Shown here: piece by piece, positions 14,493-20,467 of the stretch | Layout: each line of letters starts with the position of its first letter | How positions within the stretch are numbered: position 1 is the stretch's first letter | Assembly (NCBI GenBank): GCA_029939635.1 | Contig: JAOZSN010000039.1 | Coordinates: 1 to 20,467, forward strand | Reading direction: 5' to 3' | Origin: Deltaproteobacteria bacterium | GTDB lineage: Bacteria; Desulfobacterota; Desulfobulbia; Desulfobulbales; SURF-16 | Length of the DNA: 20,467 nucleotides | Program-made: the position numbers and the translations under genes | The notes under the pieces: model-generated | What the model was told of the DNA's origin: nothing | Seen by the model: the letters and a program-made list of their open reading frames with translations, nothing else | Databases searched by the model: none

Positions 14493-15446
14493 ATGAACTG
14501 GCTCCTTCTTATCCATCAAATACCAGCAAAACCATCCTATTTTCGGGCCAAGATATGGCGACGTCTGCAACAGGTTGGGGCTGTTCCCATTAAGCAAGCC
14601 GTATATGTCATGCCGGATCAGGCTCAGACAAATGAAGATTTGAGCTGGATTGCTAAGGAAATTATTGAAGGCAATGGTGAAGCCGTCTTACTGCGGGCAC
14701 ATTTTCTTGAAGGGCTGAATAATGACCAGGTGGTGCAGCTCTTTCAAAAAGCCAGGAAGGCTGATTACGCCAAAATTCTCCAAGAGGCCAAAGACTTACT
14801 TGAACAGTGGCAAGAGAAGGATAAGGCAAGTAACATAACCCTTCTGGACTGCAAATCAAATCTAAGCAAACTACGCAAAGATTTTTTCACCCTGAGCAGC
14901 ATTGATTTTTTCCCAGGGCCGGAACAAGGCCAAACCGAGGCCTTTTTGGCTGAAATGGAGATAATTTTCCGGCAACAGAGTACAGATACCCCTGCCACAT
15001 GTACGCAAGAAAACAGCCGCGCCCTGGAAGGAAAAACCTGGGTGACCAGGAAAAATATCTATGTGGATCGTATGGCCAGCGCCTGGTTTATAAGGCGATT
15101 TATTGACCCTGACGCACCCATAAAATTTGTCACAGGAAGCCGCTATACTGCCAAAGAAAAGGAAATTCGCTTTGATATGCCAGAGGCTGAGTATACCCAT
15201 CAAGGTGACATGTGTACCTTTGAGGTCTTAACCAAAACCTTTACTAACCATGACCCGGCCTTAAAGCAACTTGCCAAAATCATCCATGATATTGACCTTA
15301 AAGATGAGGCCTATGGCCTGACCGAAACAGCTGGTCTCCACGCCCTTTTTGATGGCATTGTGGCCACCACGAATAAAGACCTGGAACGTATAGACCAGGC
15401 CAGTGTCATTTTGGATGGCATGCTGACTTTTTTTAGCAATAAATAA
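14493..15446 (+). CDS. chrB: Chromate resistance protein ChrB, regulatory and C-terminal domains
   Basis: From the ATG at 14493 the product has 317 residues and starts 'MNWLLLIHQIPAKPSYFRAK', the usual ChrB opening. An upstream in-frame ATG at 14451 would add 14 residues, but those codons run through the palindrome, so the later start is preferred. The N-terminal part (about 1-150) resembles the ChrB DNA-interacting domain. The C-terminal ChrB domain (about 180-310) shows 'DRMASAWFIRRFIDPDAPIK', 'HQGDMCTFEVL' (His236, Cys241) and 'IIHDIDLKDE' (His265, Asp266). ChrB is linked to chromate sensing and resistance, normally beside the exporter ChrA. No chrA is present here: the next transporters are an MFS protein and a Cu/Zn permease. 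A terminator follows, so chrB is probably its own transcript. Confidence 0.82.
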   Translation: MNWLLLIHQIPAKPSYFRAKIWRRLQQVGAVPIKQAVYVMPDQAQTNEDLSWIAKEIIEGNGEAVLLRAHFLEGLNNDQVVQLFQKARKADYAKILQEAKDLLEQWQEKDKASNITLLDCKSNLSKLRKDFFTLSSIDFFPGPEQGQTEAFLAEMEIIFRQQSTDTPATCTQENSRALEGKTWVTRKNIYVDRMASAWFIRRFIDPDAPIKFVTGSRYTAKEKEIRFDMPEAEYTHQGDMCTFEVLTKTFTNHDPALKQLAKIIHDIDLKDEAYGLTETAGLHALFDGIVATTNKDLERIDQASVILDGMLTFFSNK

Positions 15447-15469
15447 GGCCTCCCAAAACCTATATACAC

Positions 15470-15495
15470 ACTGCTGCTGCTGAGCAGTTTTTTTT
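15470..15495 (+). terminator. Intrinsic terminator after chrB
   Basis: ACTGCT-gctgctg-AGCAGT forms a 6-bp stem with a seven-base loop, ending in a run of eight T residues (15488-15495). It lies 24 bases beyond the chrB stop. The stem is short and the GCT repeats allow register slip, but the long T-run makes termination plausible. Confidence 0.7.
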
Positions 15496-15530
15496 GAGCC
15501 AAGACCAGAAAAACACATGTTATACAAATA

Positions 15531-15559
15531 GAATACTACCTGTTTTGCCAGGTATATTC
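15531..15559. promoter_or_regulatory. Palindrome in the leader of the 15589 gene cluster
   Basis: GAATA-c-TACCTG (15531-15542) faces CAGGTA-TATTC (15549-15559) across a six-base spacer: 11 paired bases with one bulged C. It lies 30 bases before the small-protein ATG, between an AT-rich stretch (TATACA at 15521-15526) and the AGAGGAG ribosome-binding site. It may be an operator or an mRNA hairpin controlling the four downstream genes. Confidence 0.5.
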
Positions 15560-15588
15560 GCCCACCCAAACAAGAGGAGAAGAGCACC

Positions 15589-15882
15589 ATGCCACCAACC
15601 AAAAAACATTATGAAAGTAGTTTAGAGAGAACCGGTAAAGAGTGGAAGGAAATCCATGACTGGGTTGATGACCCAGAGCATAAAAATGAACGCCATGATT
15701 TTACCCGCATCTGGGATTTTGCCCCCATCATCAAGGAAAGTCATGGCGAGGATGGCGTCAAGGAATACATCAATCATATTCGTGAGGATATGGATAAAAA
15801 GTTTGCCAAATTGGCCAAGGAGTATGAAGAAAAACTGACCGATGCCTACGCCTATTTCGGTATCAGGGGGAAAAAATACTAA
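15589..15882 (+). CDS. Small charged helical protein of unknown function, 97 residues
   Basis: I do not recognise a named family. The protein is soluble, without cysteines or membrane segments, rich in Lys, Glu, Asp and His, and looks largely helical. Notable residues are the W-K-E-I-H-D-W stretch at about 19-25, 'NERHDFTRIWDFAP' at about 33-46, a middle 'GVKEYINHIREDMDKKF', and a C-terminus 'YAYFGIRGKKY'. The gene is well supported: AGAGGAGAAG lies at a good distance from the ATG, and its TAA overlaps the next ATG by one base (TAATG), so it is translationally coupled to the HD protein. The conserved-looking His, Asp and Glu residues could bind metal, and a role as partner or regulator of the HD protein is possible. 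Neither is shown. Confidence 0.75.
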   Translation: MPPTKKHYESSLERTGKEWKEIHDWVDDPEHKNERHDFTRIWDFAPIIKESHGEDGVKEYINHIREDMDKKFAKLAKEYEEKLTDAYAYFGIRGKKY

Positions 15883-16433
15883 TGTCTGCAGAGTATCACA
15901 TAGAACAAAAAGATATTGACCTGCTCCGCACCCAAGGCATGATTGCGGCCGACCTTGCCCACAGTATGCAGGTGGCAGAAAAATCCCTGGAGATCGCCCG
16001 CCGCTGCCAGACAGATATTGACATGGAACTGGTGGGCCGTGGCGCTCTCTTCCACGATCTGGGCAAGACCGTCACCCATGAGATCAGGCATGGCCTTATC
16101 GGCGCTGAAAAAGGGGTCGCCCTTGGCCTGCCTACCGAGGTCAATTGGGTTATGGAAAAGCATATCCGTGGTGGTCTAACCGCCGCCGAGGCCATTGAGT
16201 TAGGCCTGCCGGTAAAGGATTACACCCTCCATGCCTTGGAAGAAAGGATCATCATCTACGCTGACCGCCTGGTAGATATCATCCATGACGGCTATGTGGA
16301 GATTAAAGACGAACCTGACGCAGAGAATCGCTTCAAGGAAATTCTTGCCGCAGAAATCAAGTATGGCAAGAATGATATCACCATGCAGCGCTATTTTGGT
16401 TACCATGATGAGATTCAGGACTTGATGGCATGA
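15882..16433 (+). CDS. HD-domain phosphohydrolase (HDIG type)
   Basis: The 183-residue protein consists of one HD domain. The expected metal ligands are visible: His27 in 'DLAHSMQVAE', His58-Asp59 in 'ALFHDLGKTVTHEIRHG', His94 in 'MEKHIRGG' and Asp128 in 'IIYADRLVD'. It resembles small conserved HDIG proteins found in archaea and bacteria (TIGR00295-like). Such domains hydrolyse phosphate esters, often of nucleotides, but the substrate is unknown here. It lies in the cytoplasm and is translated from a start overlapping the stop of the 97-residue gene. A 134-base gap separates it from the MFS gene. The C-terminus (about 140-183) is charged and helical. Confidence 0.85.
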   Translation: MSAEYHIEQKDIDLLRTQGMIAADLAHSMQVAEKSLEIARRCQTDIDMELVGRGALFHDLGKTVTHEIRHGLIGAEKGVALGLPTEVNWVMEKHIRGGLTAAEAIELGLPVKDYTLHALEERIIIYADRLVDIIHDGYVEIKDEPDAENRFKEILAAEIKYGKNDITMQRYFGYHDEIQDLMA

Positions 16434-16567
16434 AAAATCCATCCTTGTTTCTGTTGGTATTGAGTGGTCACGACGACACTTCTTTCCACAAAGGATATAT
16501 CGGCCTATGGACAAAGGCTGATTCCGTTACAGAATTTGACAACCTCACGATTTCATGGACACCATAA

Positions 16568-17743
16568 ATGGTCTCTGCCTTTAAGCTTCTCTGTGGCATT
16601 GGGTTACTGGCAGTATTCAGCTCCACCATTTCCAAGAGTCCGGCTCTGCCTTTACTGGTAGACCATCTTGGCGGCAACCAGCAGGCCATTGGTGCTGTGG
16701 CAGCTATCTCGGCCTTTACCGGTATTCTGTTCAGCTTTCCGGCCGGCATCCTCTCCGACAGGATTGGCCGTCACCGCATGTTGCTGTTCTCCGGAGTTGT
16801 CTTTGCCAGTGCCCCTTTTTTTTACCTCATGGCCAGTGGTATCTGGCAGATTGGTGTCATTCGTTTTTACCATGGCCTAGCCACGGCTATCTTTGGCCCG
16901 GTTGCCATGGCGCTGGTTGCCGATCTGCACCAAAAATCAAGAGGCGAGAAGCTGGGCTGGTTTTCCACTGCCACCCTATTAGGGAGATTTTCCGCCCCTG
17001 CCACAGGTGGGGCCATTCTGGCCTTTTATGGCGCTGGAAATCAGTATGCTTTCACTGTACTCTACATTGTCTGCGGGCTCGCTGGCCTCGGAGCCATGGT
17101 CGGTATTTTCCTGCTTCCCAAGCAGGAAAAACCAAAAACACAACCCATAAAACCTGCCATCCCCTGGAAAAGCAATCTTGCAGACATGCTCACCAATCGC
17201 GGAATCATGCTCACCTGCCTGATTGAGGCTGCCATCCTCTTTTGTTATGGGATATTTGAAACATTTCTGCCCATCCGTGGCCTGAACATTGATCTGTCTC
17301 CTTTACAAATCGGCATCTGTCTCTCTTCACAAATCATCACCATTGCCATCTCCAAACCAGTTCTGGGCCGTTTCTCGGATCAGCACGGCAGGCCGCCCCA
17401 GATCAGCAGCGGAGCCTTCATGGCCAGTGGCTGTATGATCATCCTTGCCTTTGCAAACTCTTTTCCCTCCCTGCTGGCCGTCAGCATATTACTGGGACTG
17501 GCCATCTCTGTAGTTACCTCATCCTCTGCGGCCCACATTGCCGACTTGAGTAAGCATGGCAGCCATGGTTCAGCCATGGGAATCCTTGGCTCCATCATGG
17601 ATATCGGCCACACCACCGGCCCCCTGTTAGGCGGAATCCTGGCACTGTACTATGGATTGACAATTTCATTCATCAGCGGAGCTGTAGTCCTCATGATAAG
17701 TGGGGGATGTTTTATCAGCTTTAACCAAAGAAAACAGGCTTGA
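16568..17743 (+). CDS. Major facilitator superfamily transporter, probable exporter
   Basis: The 391-residue protein has about 12 membrane helices in two halves joined by a cytoplasmic loop (about 183-205, 'PKQEKPKTQPIKP'). MFS motif A appears in the first half as 'GILSDRIGRHRM' (60-71) and as a weaker copy 'GRFSDQHGRP' (267-276) in the second half. The size and motifs fit a proton-coupled drug or metabolite exporter of the MFS_1 group, but the substrate cannot be read. An in-frame TAA directly precedes the ATG, fixing the start; the ribosome-binding site is weak (GGA nine bases upstream). TTGACA at 16536-16541 might give an internal promoter. The neighbouring ChrB and Cu/Zn permease suggest a metal or oxyanion stress role, by context only. 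Confidence 0.88.
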   Translation: MVSAFKLLCGIGLLAVFSSTISKSPALPLLVDHLGGNQQAIGAVAAISAFTGILFSFPAGILSDRIGRHRMLLFSGVVFASAPFFYLMASGIWQIGVIRFYHGLATAIFGPVAMALVADLHQKSRGEKLGWFSTATLLGRFSAPATGGAILAFYGAGNQYAFTVLYIVCGLAGLGAMVGIFLLPKQEKPKTQPIKPAIPWKSNLADMLTNRGIMLTCLIEAAILFCYGIFETFLPIRGLNIDLSPLQIGICLSSQIITIAISKPVLGRFSDQHGRPPQISSGAFMASGCMIILAFANSFPSLLAVSILLGLAISVVTSSSAAHIADLSKHGSHGSAMGILGSIMDIGHTTGPLLGGILALYYGLTISFISGAVVLMISGGCFISFNQRKQA

Positions 17744-17774
17744 CATACTTACAACATATTTGCGAGGATACGCC

Positions 17775-18974
17775 ATGATGACCTTTCTACTCAATGCCCT
17801 GCAGGCCTCCTGGGACCTATTAAATCAGGCCTCCTTATATATCTTGTGCGGCCTGCTGGTTGGTGGCATGCTTAAAGTTTTTCTGTCACCAGCCTATGTT
17901 GCCACCCATCTTGGCACTGGGCGCTACCGGTCAGTCTTTAAGGCAGCCCTGCTCGGCATCCCTATCCCACTCTGCTCATGTGGGGTCTTACCTGCTGCAG
18001 CCTCCCTTAAAAAACAGGGAGCCAATAATGGTGCCACCACCGCCTTTCTCATCTCAACGCCAGAATCTGGTGTTGATTCCATCTTCATCACCTGGGCTCT
18101 CCTTGACCCATTAATGACCGTGGCCCGTCCGGTATCAGCCTTTATCTCTGCCCTTTCAGCTGGTCTGGCTGAAAACTTTTTCAATCCGCCAGCGCCAGCA
18201 AGTAAGATAAAGGCAGATTTAAGCTGCCCCATTGATAATTGTTGTGACGGCATAGACTGCTCACCAGAAGAACATAAAAATCACCACAGCTTTGGCGAAC
18301 GCTGCCAGGCGGGAATCCGTTTTGCAGGTGGTGAGCTGTGGGCAGAACTTGCCGGCTGGTTCTTTGCCGGTATTCTGCTGGCCGGACTCATCACCGTGCT
18401 AGTCCCAGACGATATGATATCCCGCTATTTGGGCGGAGGCATCTCTTCCATGCTGCTCATGCTGCTCTTTGGCATCCCCCTCTATATCTGCGCCACCGCC
18501 TCCACCCCCATTGCCGCTGCCTTAATCCTTAAGGGGGTGAGCCCTGGCACGGCCCTGGTCTTTCTCCTAGTTGGCCCTGCCACCAATGTCACCTCACTCT
18601 CTGTACTGGTCGGGATACTGGGTAAAAGGGCAAGTGCTTTATATCTGAGTTCTATAGCAGTAATCAGTGTGCTCTGTGGTTTGATACTTGATGCCATCTA
18701 TCTTTCATTAGGGATCTCAGCGGTAGCCGTGGCAGGTCAAGCCGGGGAAGTCATACCAAAGGCAATAATGCTGGCCGCCACCATACTCCTGCTCATTCTT
18801 TCCATCCAACCTCTGTCGGCAATTTTCAAGGGTTTGATTTCCGGGAAAAATGGTTGTGGGTGTGCCACATCCTGTTCTTCTGGCTATGAGCACGGAACGA
18901 CACATACAGACTACCAACAGAACATCCTACCCATGAACAACAACCGTACAACCTCCAAAGAAAAGCAAAAATAG
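17775..18974 (+). CDS. SO_0444-type Cu/Zn efflux permease (ArsP-like)
   Basis: From the ATG at 17775 the protein has 399 residues and about eight to ten membrane helices in two related halves. The family hallmark 'GIPIPLCSCGVLPAA' (Cys67, Cys69) and 'FLISTPESGVDSI' lie in the first half, and 'GIPLYICATASTPIAAAL' with 'LLVGPATNVTSLSVL' in the second. The central loop carries Cys151, Cys156, Cys157, Cys162 and several histidines ('EEHKNHH'), and the C-terminal tail has 'GCGCATSC' and further histidines: plausible metal-binding sites. Relatives are described as Cu/Zn efflux transporters. A longer GTG-started frame from 17700 overlaps the MFS gene and lacks support, whereas GAGG precedes 17775 at the right distance. 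The gap to the MFS gene is 31 bases, so the two are co-transcribed. Confidence 0.86.
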   Translation: MMTFLLNALQASWDLLNQASLYILCGLLVGGMLKVFLSPAYVATHLGTGRYRSVFKAALLGIPIPLCSCGVLPAAASLKKQGANNGATTAFLISTPESGVDSIFITWALLDPLMTVARPVSAFISALSAGLAENFFNPPAPASKIKADLSCPIDNCCDGIDCSPEEHKNHHSFGERCQAGIRFAGGELWAELAGWFFAGILLAGLITVLVPDDMISRYLGGGISSMLLMLLFGIPLYICATASTPIAAALILKGVSPGTALVFLLVGPATNVTSLSVLVGILGKRASALYLSSIAVISVLCGLILDAIYLSLGISAVAVAGQAGEVIPKAIMLAATILLLILSIQPLSAIFKGLISGKNGCGCATSCSSGYEHGTTHTDYQQNILPMNNNRTTSKEKQK

Positions 18975-19157
18975 GCCCATACGTAATCCTATCACACCTC
19001 TCACCCCCCCCTATCCAACCGATGAACACCATTGCAAAAAAACTTCCCAAACTCCTCTCATTTTCCCCATTGCTGCTTGCCAGCAGCCAGCTCCTTACCC
19101 TATACTAAGAATTATTCTCGATTAGGTTCCCCATATTCACTGAAACTGGAGACACAA

Positions 19158-19916
19158 ATGAAGGCTCAATTTATTTCTTGTATCACCCTCACCATGCTCA
19201 TTCTGGCTAGCCCTCTACTGGCAGCAACACCCCACGACGGAGCATATTATTTTGATGCCCTAAAGACCTCGATGCTGGAAGTTCTTGCTGAACACCAACC
19301 CCTTTTCAACAAAACAGCCCATGATGAGGTAAAAAGCCCTGACTTGGTTCCTGAAGAGATTTACAAATATAGCTATAATAAATTTAAACGCATTATTGGT
19401 CATGATTTTCAATTGCAAAGCCTTACAAATGAAACAGACCCTGCTAAGATTGCCCCGGTTCTGTCTACCCTGCTGCAGGCAGGACGTATTACCATTGCTA
19501 GATCACAAAAGGCAATCAATACAGAGCAGGATGGCTCAGTGAAACTCAAAAAATTTATTCCCGCTGTCTTTGGTCGTCTGAGTGGCGAACGCTTTGAACA
19601 AAAAACTGGTGTGGTGCTGAAACAGACCACTTTGGGTAAAAACGGCTTTGCTGAGAGGAATTCATACAACAAACCCCTGGACTGGGAAAAGGCAGATCTG
19701 CACAAGTTCAAAGAGCAAAGCTGGCCAGTAAATAAAGGTATCGGCCAGACTGAGGGCAAAGAATTTCATTACATCAAACCTATTTACATCAAAAAGGCCT
19801 GTTTGGGCTGCCATGGTGTACCCATTGGCGACAAAGGACCATATGGCCATGCCAAAGAAGGCTATGAGGTGGGTGATATCCGTGGCGGCATCTCTGTTAC
19901 TATGCCATTGCAATAA
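19158..19916 (+). CDS. Secreted DUF3365 c-heme protein (Tll0287-like)
   Basis: The 252-residue product starts with a signal peptide (about 1-23, ending 'SPLLAA') and carries one c-type heme motif, CLGCH (215-219), near the C-terminus. The segments 'PAVFGRLSGERFEQKTG', 'LGKNGFAERNSYNKP' and 'YIKPIYIKKACLGCHG' are typical of DUF3365/Tll0287-type domains, which occur alone or as periplasmic sensors of kinases and chemoreceptors. It should be a periplasmic mono-heme protein acting in redox sensing or electron transfer; the role is inferred. GGAG lies seven bases before the ATG. An upstream in-frame extension to 19032 would put 42 residues before the signal peptide and is rejected. The next gene encodes a membrane sensor, suggesting a functional pair. 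Confidence 0.85.
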   Translation: MKAQFISCITLTMLILASPLLAATPHDGAYYFDALKTSMLEVLAEHQPLFNKTAHDEVKSPDLVPEEIYKYSYNKFKRIIGHDFQLQSLTNETDPAKIAPVLSTLLQAGRITIARSQKAINTEQDGSVKLKKFIPAVFGRLSGERFEQKTGVVLKQTTLGKNGFAERNSYNKPLDWEKADLHKFKEQSWPVNKGIGQTEGKEFHYIKPIYIKKACLGCHGVPIGDKGPYGHAKEGYEVGDIRGGISVTMPLQ

Positions 19917-19940
19917 ACAGCCATACACTTCTTTTCAGTA

Positions 19941-20050
19941 TAGATAGTGCCTATCCAGGAATGGCCCTTTCGGAGTCGCACTCCGTTTGCTTACCTGCCC
20001 GACCTCTGCGTCACAGTAAAAATGACCTATTTCTGGACAGACACTAGATA
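19941..20050. repeat. MITE-like element with 27-base terminal inverted repeats
   Basis: The outer 27 bases on each side match in inverted orientation at 19 of 27 positions. The best block is TAGTG-n-CT-n-TCCAG-n-AAT: left arm from 19945, right arm ending at 20046. The five mismatches between the TAGTG core and the inner end at position 26 of the alignment are transitions, as expected of a decaying repeat. Inside lies a hairpin CGGAG-tcgca-CTCCG (19971-19985). The 110-base length with no coding capacity suggests a small non-autonomous mobile element or a dispersed repeat. Confidence 0.5.
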
Positions 20051-20081
20051 AGGGCAAAGCCTCAACTCGCGCGGAGAAATC

Positions 20082-20467
20082 ATGTTCAGTCAACTAAGCC
20101 TCAACCGTAAATTCGTTGTCTTCTGCACCATCTTTATTCTTCTGGCCCTAATTAATACCATTGTGGTGGTCTTTATTGTCAATTCCCAGAAGAAATCCAG
20201 CCGGGCTATCAACCTAGCTGGTCGTCAGCGCATGTTGACCCAGAAAATGAGCAAAGAGTTCTTTGTTGCCGCAACAGCCCCTGACAACCAAGAATGTGAC
20301 AGGTGCCGCAAGAAACTCAAAGGCACCATAACTCTCTTTGACACCACCCTGGCTGGTCTGGTGCACGGCGATGCAAAACAACAACTGGCAGGAACAAATA
20401 ACAAAGATATCTTAGCTAAGCTGGCTGAGGTAAAAACACTTTGGCAAATTTTCAAAAAAGAGCTTGA
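20082..20467 (+). CDS. Start of a membrane sensor with PilJ/NarX-type N-terminal domain, cut by the window edge
   Basis: The ATG at 20082 opens a frame of 128 full codons that runs off the window. It begins 'MFSQLSLNRKFVVFCTIFIL', with a membrane helix at about 12-34, followed by 'AINLAGRQRMLTQKMSKEF', the signature of the type IV pili chemotaxis transducer/NarX-like N-terminal domain. It continues with 'CDRCRKK', a helical stretch and 'LAEVKTLWQIFKKEL', as in that family. The rest is probably a chemoreceptor or histidine kinase. GGAG lies eight to ten bases upstream. It follows the DUF3365 gene by 165 bases with the inverted-repeat element in between. The C-x2-C pair after residue 60 is worth noting as a possible metal or redox site. 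Confidence 0.78.
   Translation, partial: MFSQLSLNRKFVVFCTIFILLALINTIVVVFIVNSQKKSSRAINLAGRQRMLTQKMSKEFFVAATAPDNQECDRCRKKLKGTITLFDTTLAGLVHGDAKQQLAGTNNKDILAKLAEVKTLWQIFKKEL

Noticed and set aside
17700..17774. GTG-started extension of the efflux permease
   Set aside because: It overlaps the MFS coding end, and the ATG at 17775 has a well-placed GAGG.
19032..19157. N-terminal extension of the DUF3365 protein
   Set aside because: It would bury the signal peptide behind 42 low-complexity residues; the ATG at 19158 has GGAG at the right distance.
2879..20013. CTCTGCGTCA shared by the 2854-2902 and 19941-20050 elements
   Set aside because: A 10-base match between two sites in 20 kb is expected by chance, and the flanks do not align.
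1..20467. CRISPR arrays, tRNA genes, transposases, phage or classical defence genes
   Set aside because: No regularly spaced repeats, no tRNA-like cloverleaf and no such protein motifs were seen on either strand.

Overview
The window reads as chromosomal DNA of a Gram-negative, sensor-rich anaerobe, most likely a Desulfobulbales-type member of the Desulfobacterota. This is an inference from gene style: multi-PAS kinases, a HAMP-poor chemoreceptor, a periplasmic c-heme sensor protein, a monomeric NADP-isocitrate dehydrogenase and a stand-alone ModE-like regulator. No rRNA, tRNA, CRISPR array, transposase or integrase was seen.

Layout. 1-59 (-): the first codons of a probable RhuM-family gene, cut by the window edge. 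228-2803 (+): a compact molybdate uptake operon, modE-like regulator, modA, modB, modC. A ModE-type palindrome sits on its core promoter, and the promoter geometry suggests a leaderless message. 2911-4872 (-): a cytoplasmic PAS-PAS hybrid histidine kinase with a receiver domain. 5131-6159 (+): an OB-fold plus HD protein of the YhaM exoribonuclease type. 6331-8556 (-): monomeric isocitrate dehydrogenase, separated from the previous gene by a large inverted repeat. 8970-14418 (+): a polyamine-type periplasmic binding protein without transporter partners, then a chemoreceptor, then a membrane histidine kinase with three PAS domains. The last two appear to share the same kind of periplasmic sensor domain.

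14493-18974 (+): a probable metal or oxyanion stress island. It holds chrB, a 97-residue protein of unknown function, an HD-domain protein, an MFS exporter and an SO_0444-type Cu/Zn efflux permease. There is no chrA in view. chrB has its own palindrome upstream and a terminator downstream, and a second palindrome precedes the next four genes, so two regulated units are likely. 19158-20467 (+): a secreted DUF3365 (Tll0287-like) c-heme protein, a small mobile-like inverted-repeat element, then the start of a PilJ/NarX-type N-terminal sensor gene that runs off the window.

The most interesting parts are the ChrB-centred island without ChrA, the binding protein-chemoreceptor-kinase trio with a structured leader, and several intergenic palindromes (6189-6316, 10064-10114, 14448-14476, 15531-15559, 19941-20050) that may be operators or small mobile repeats.
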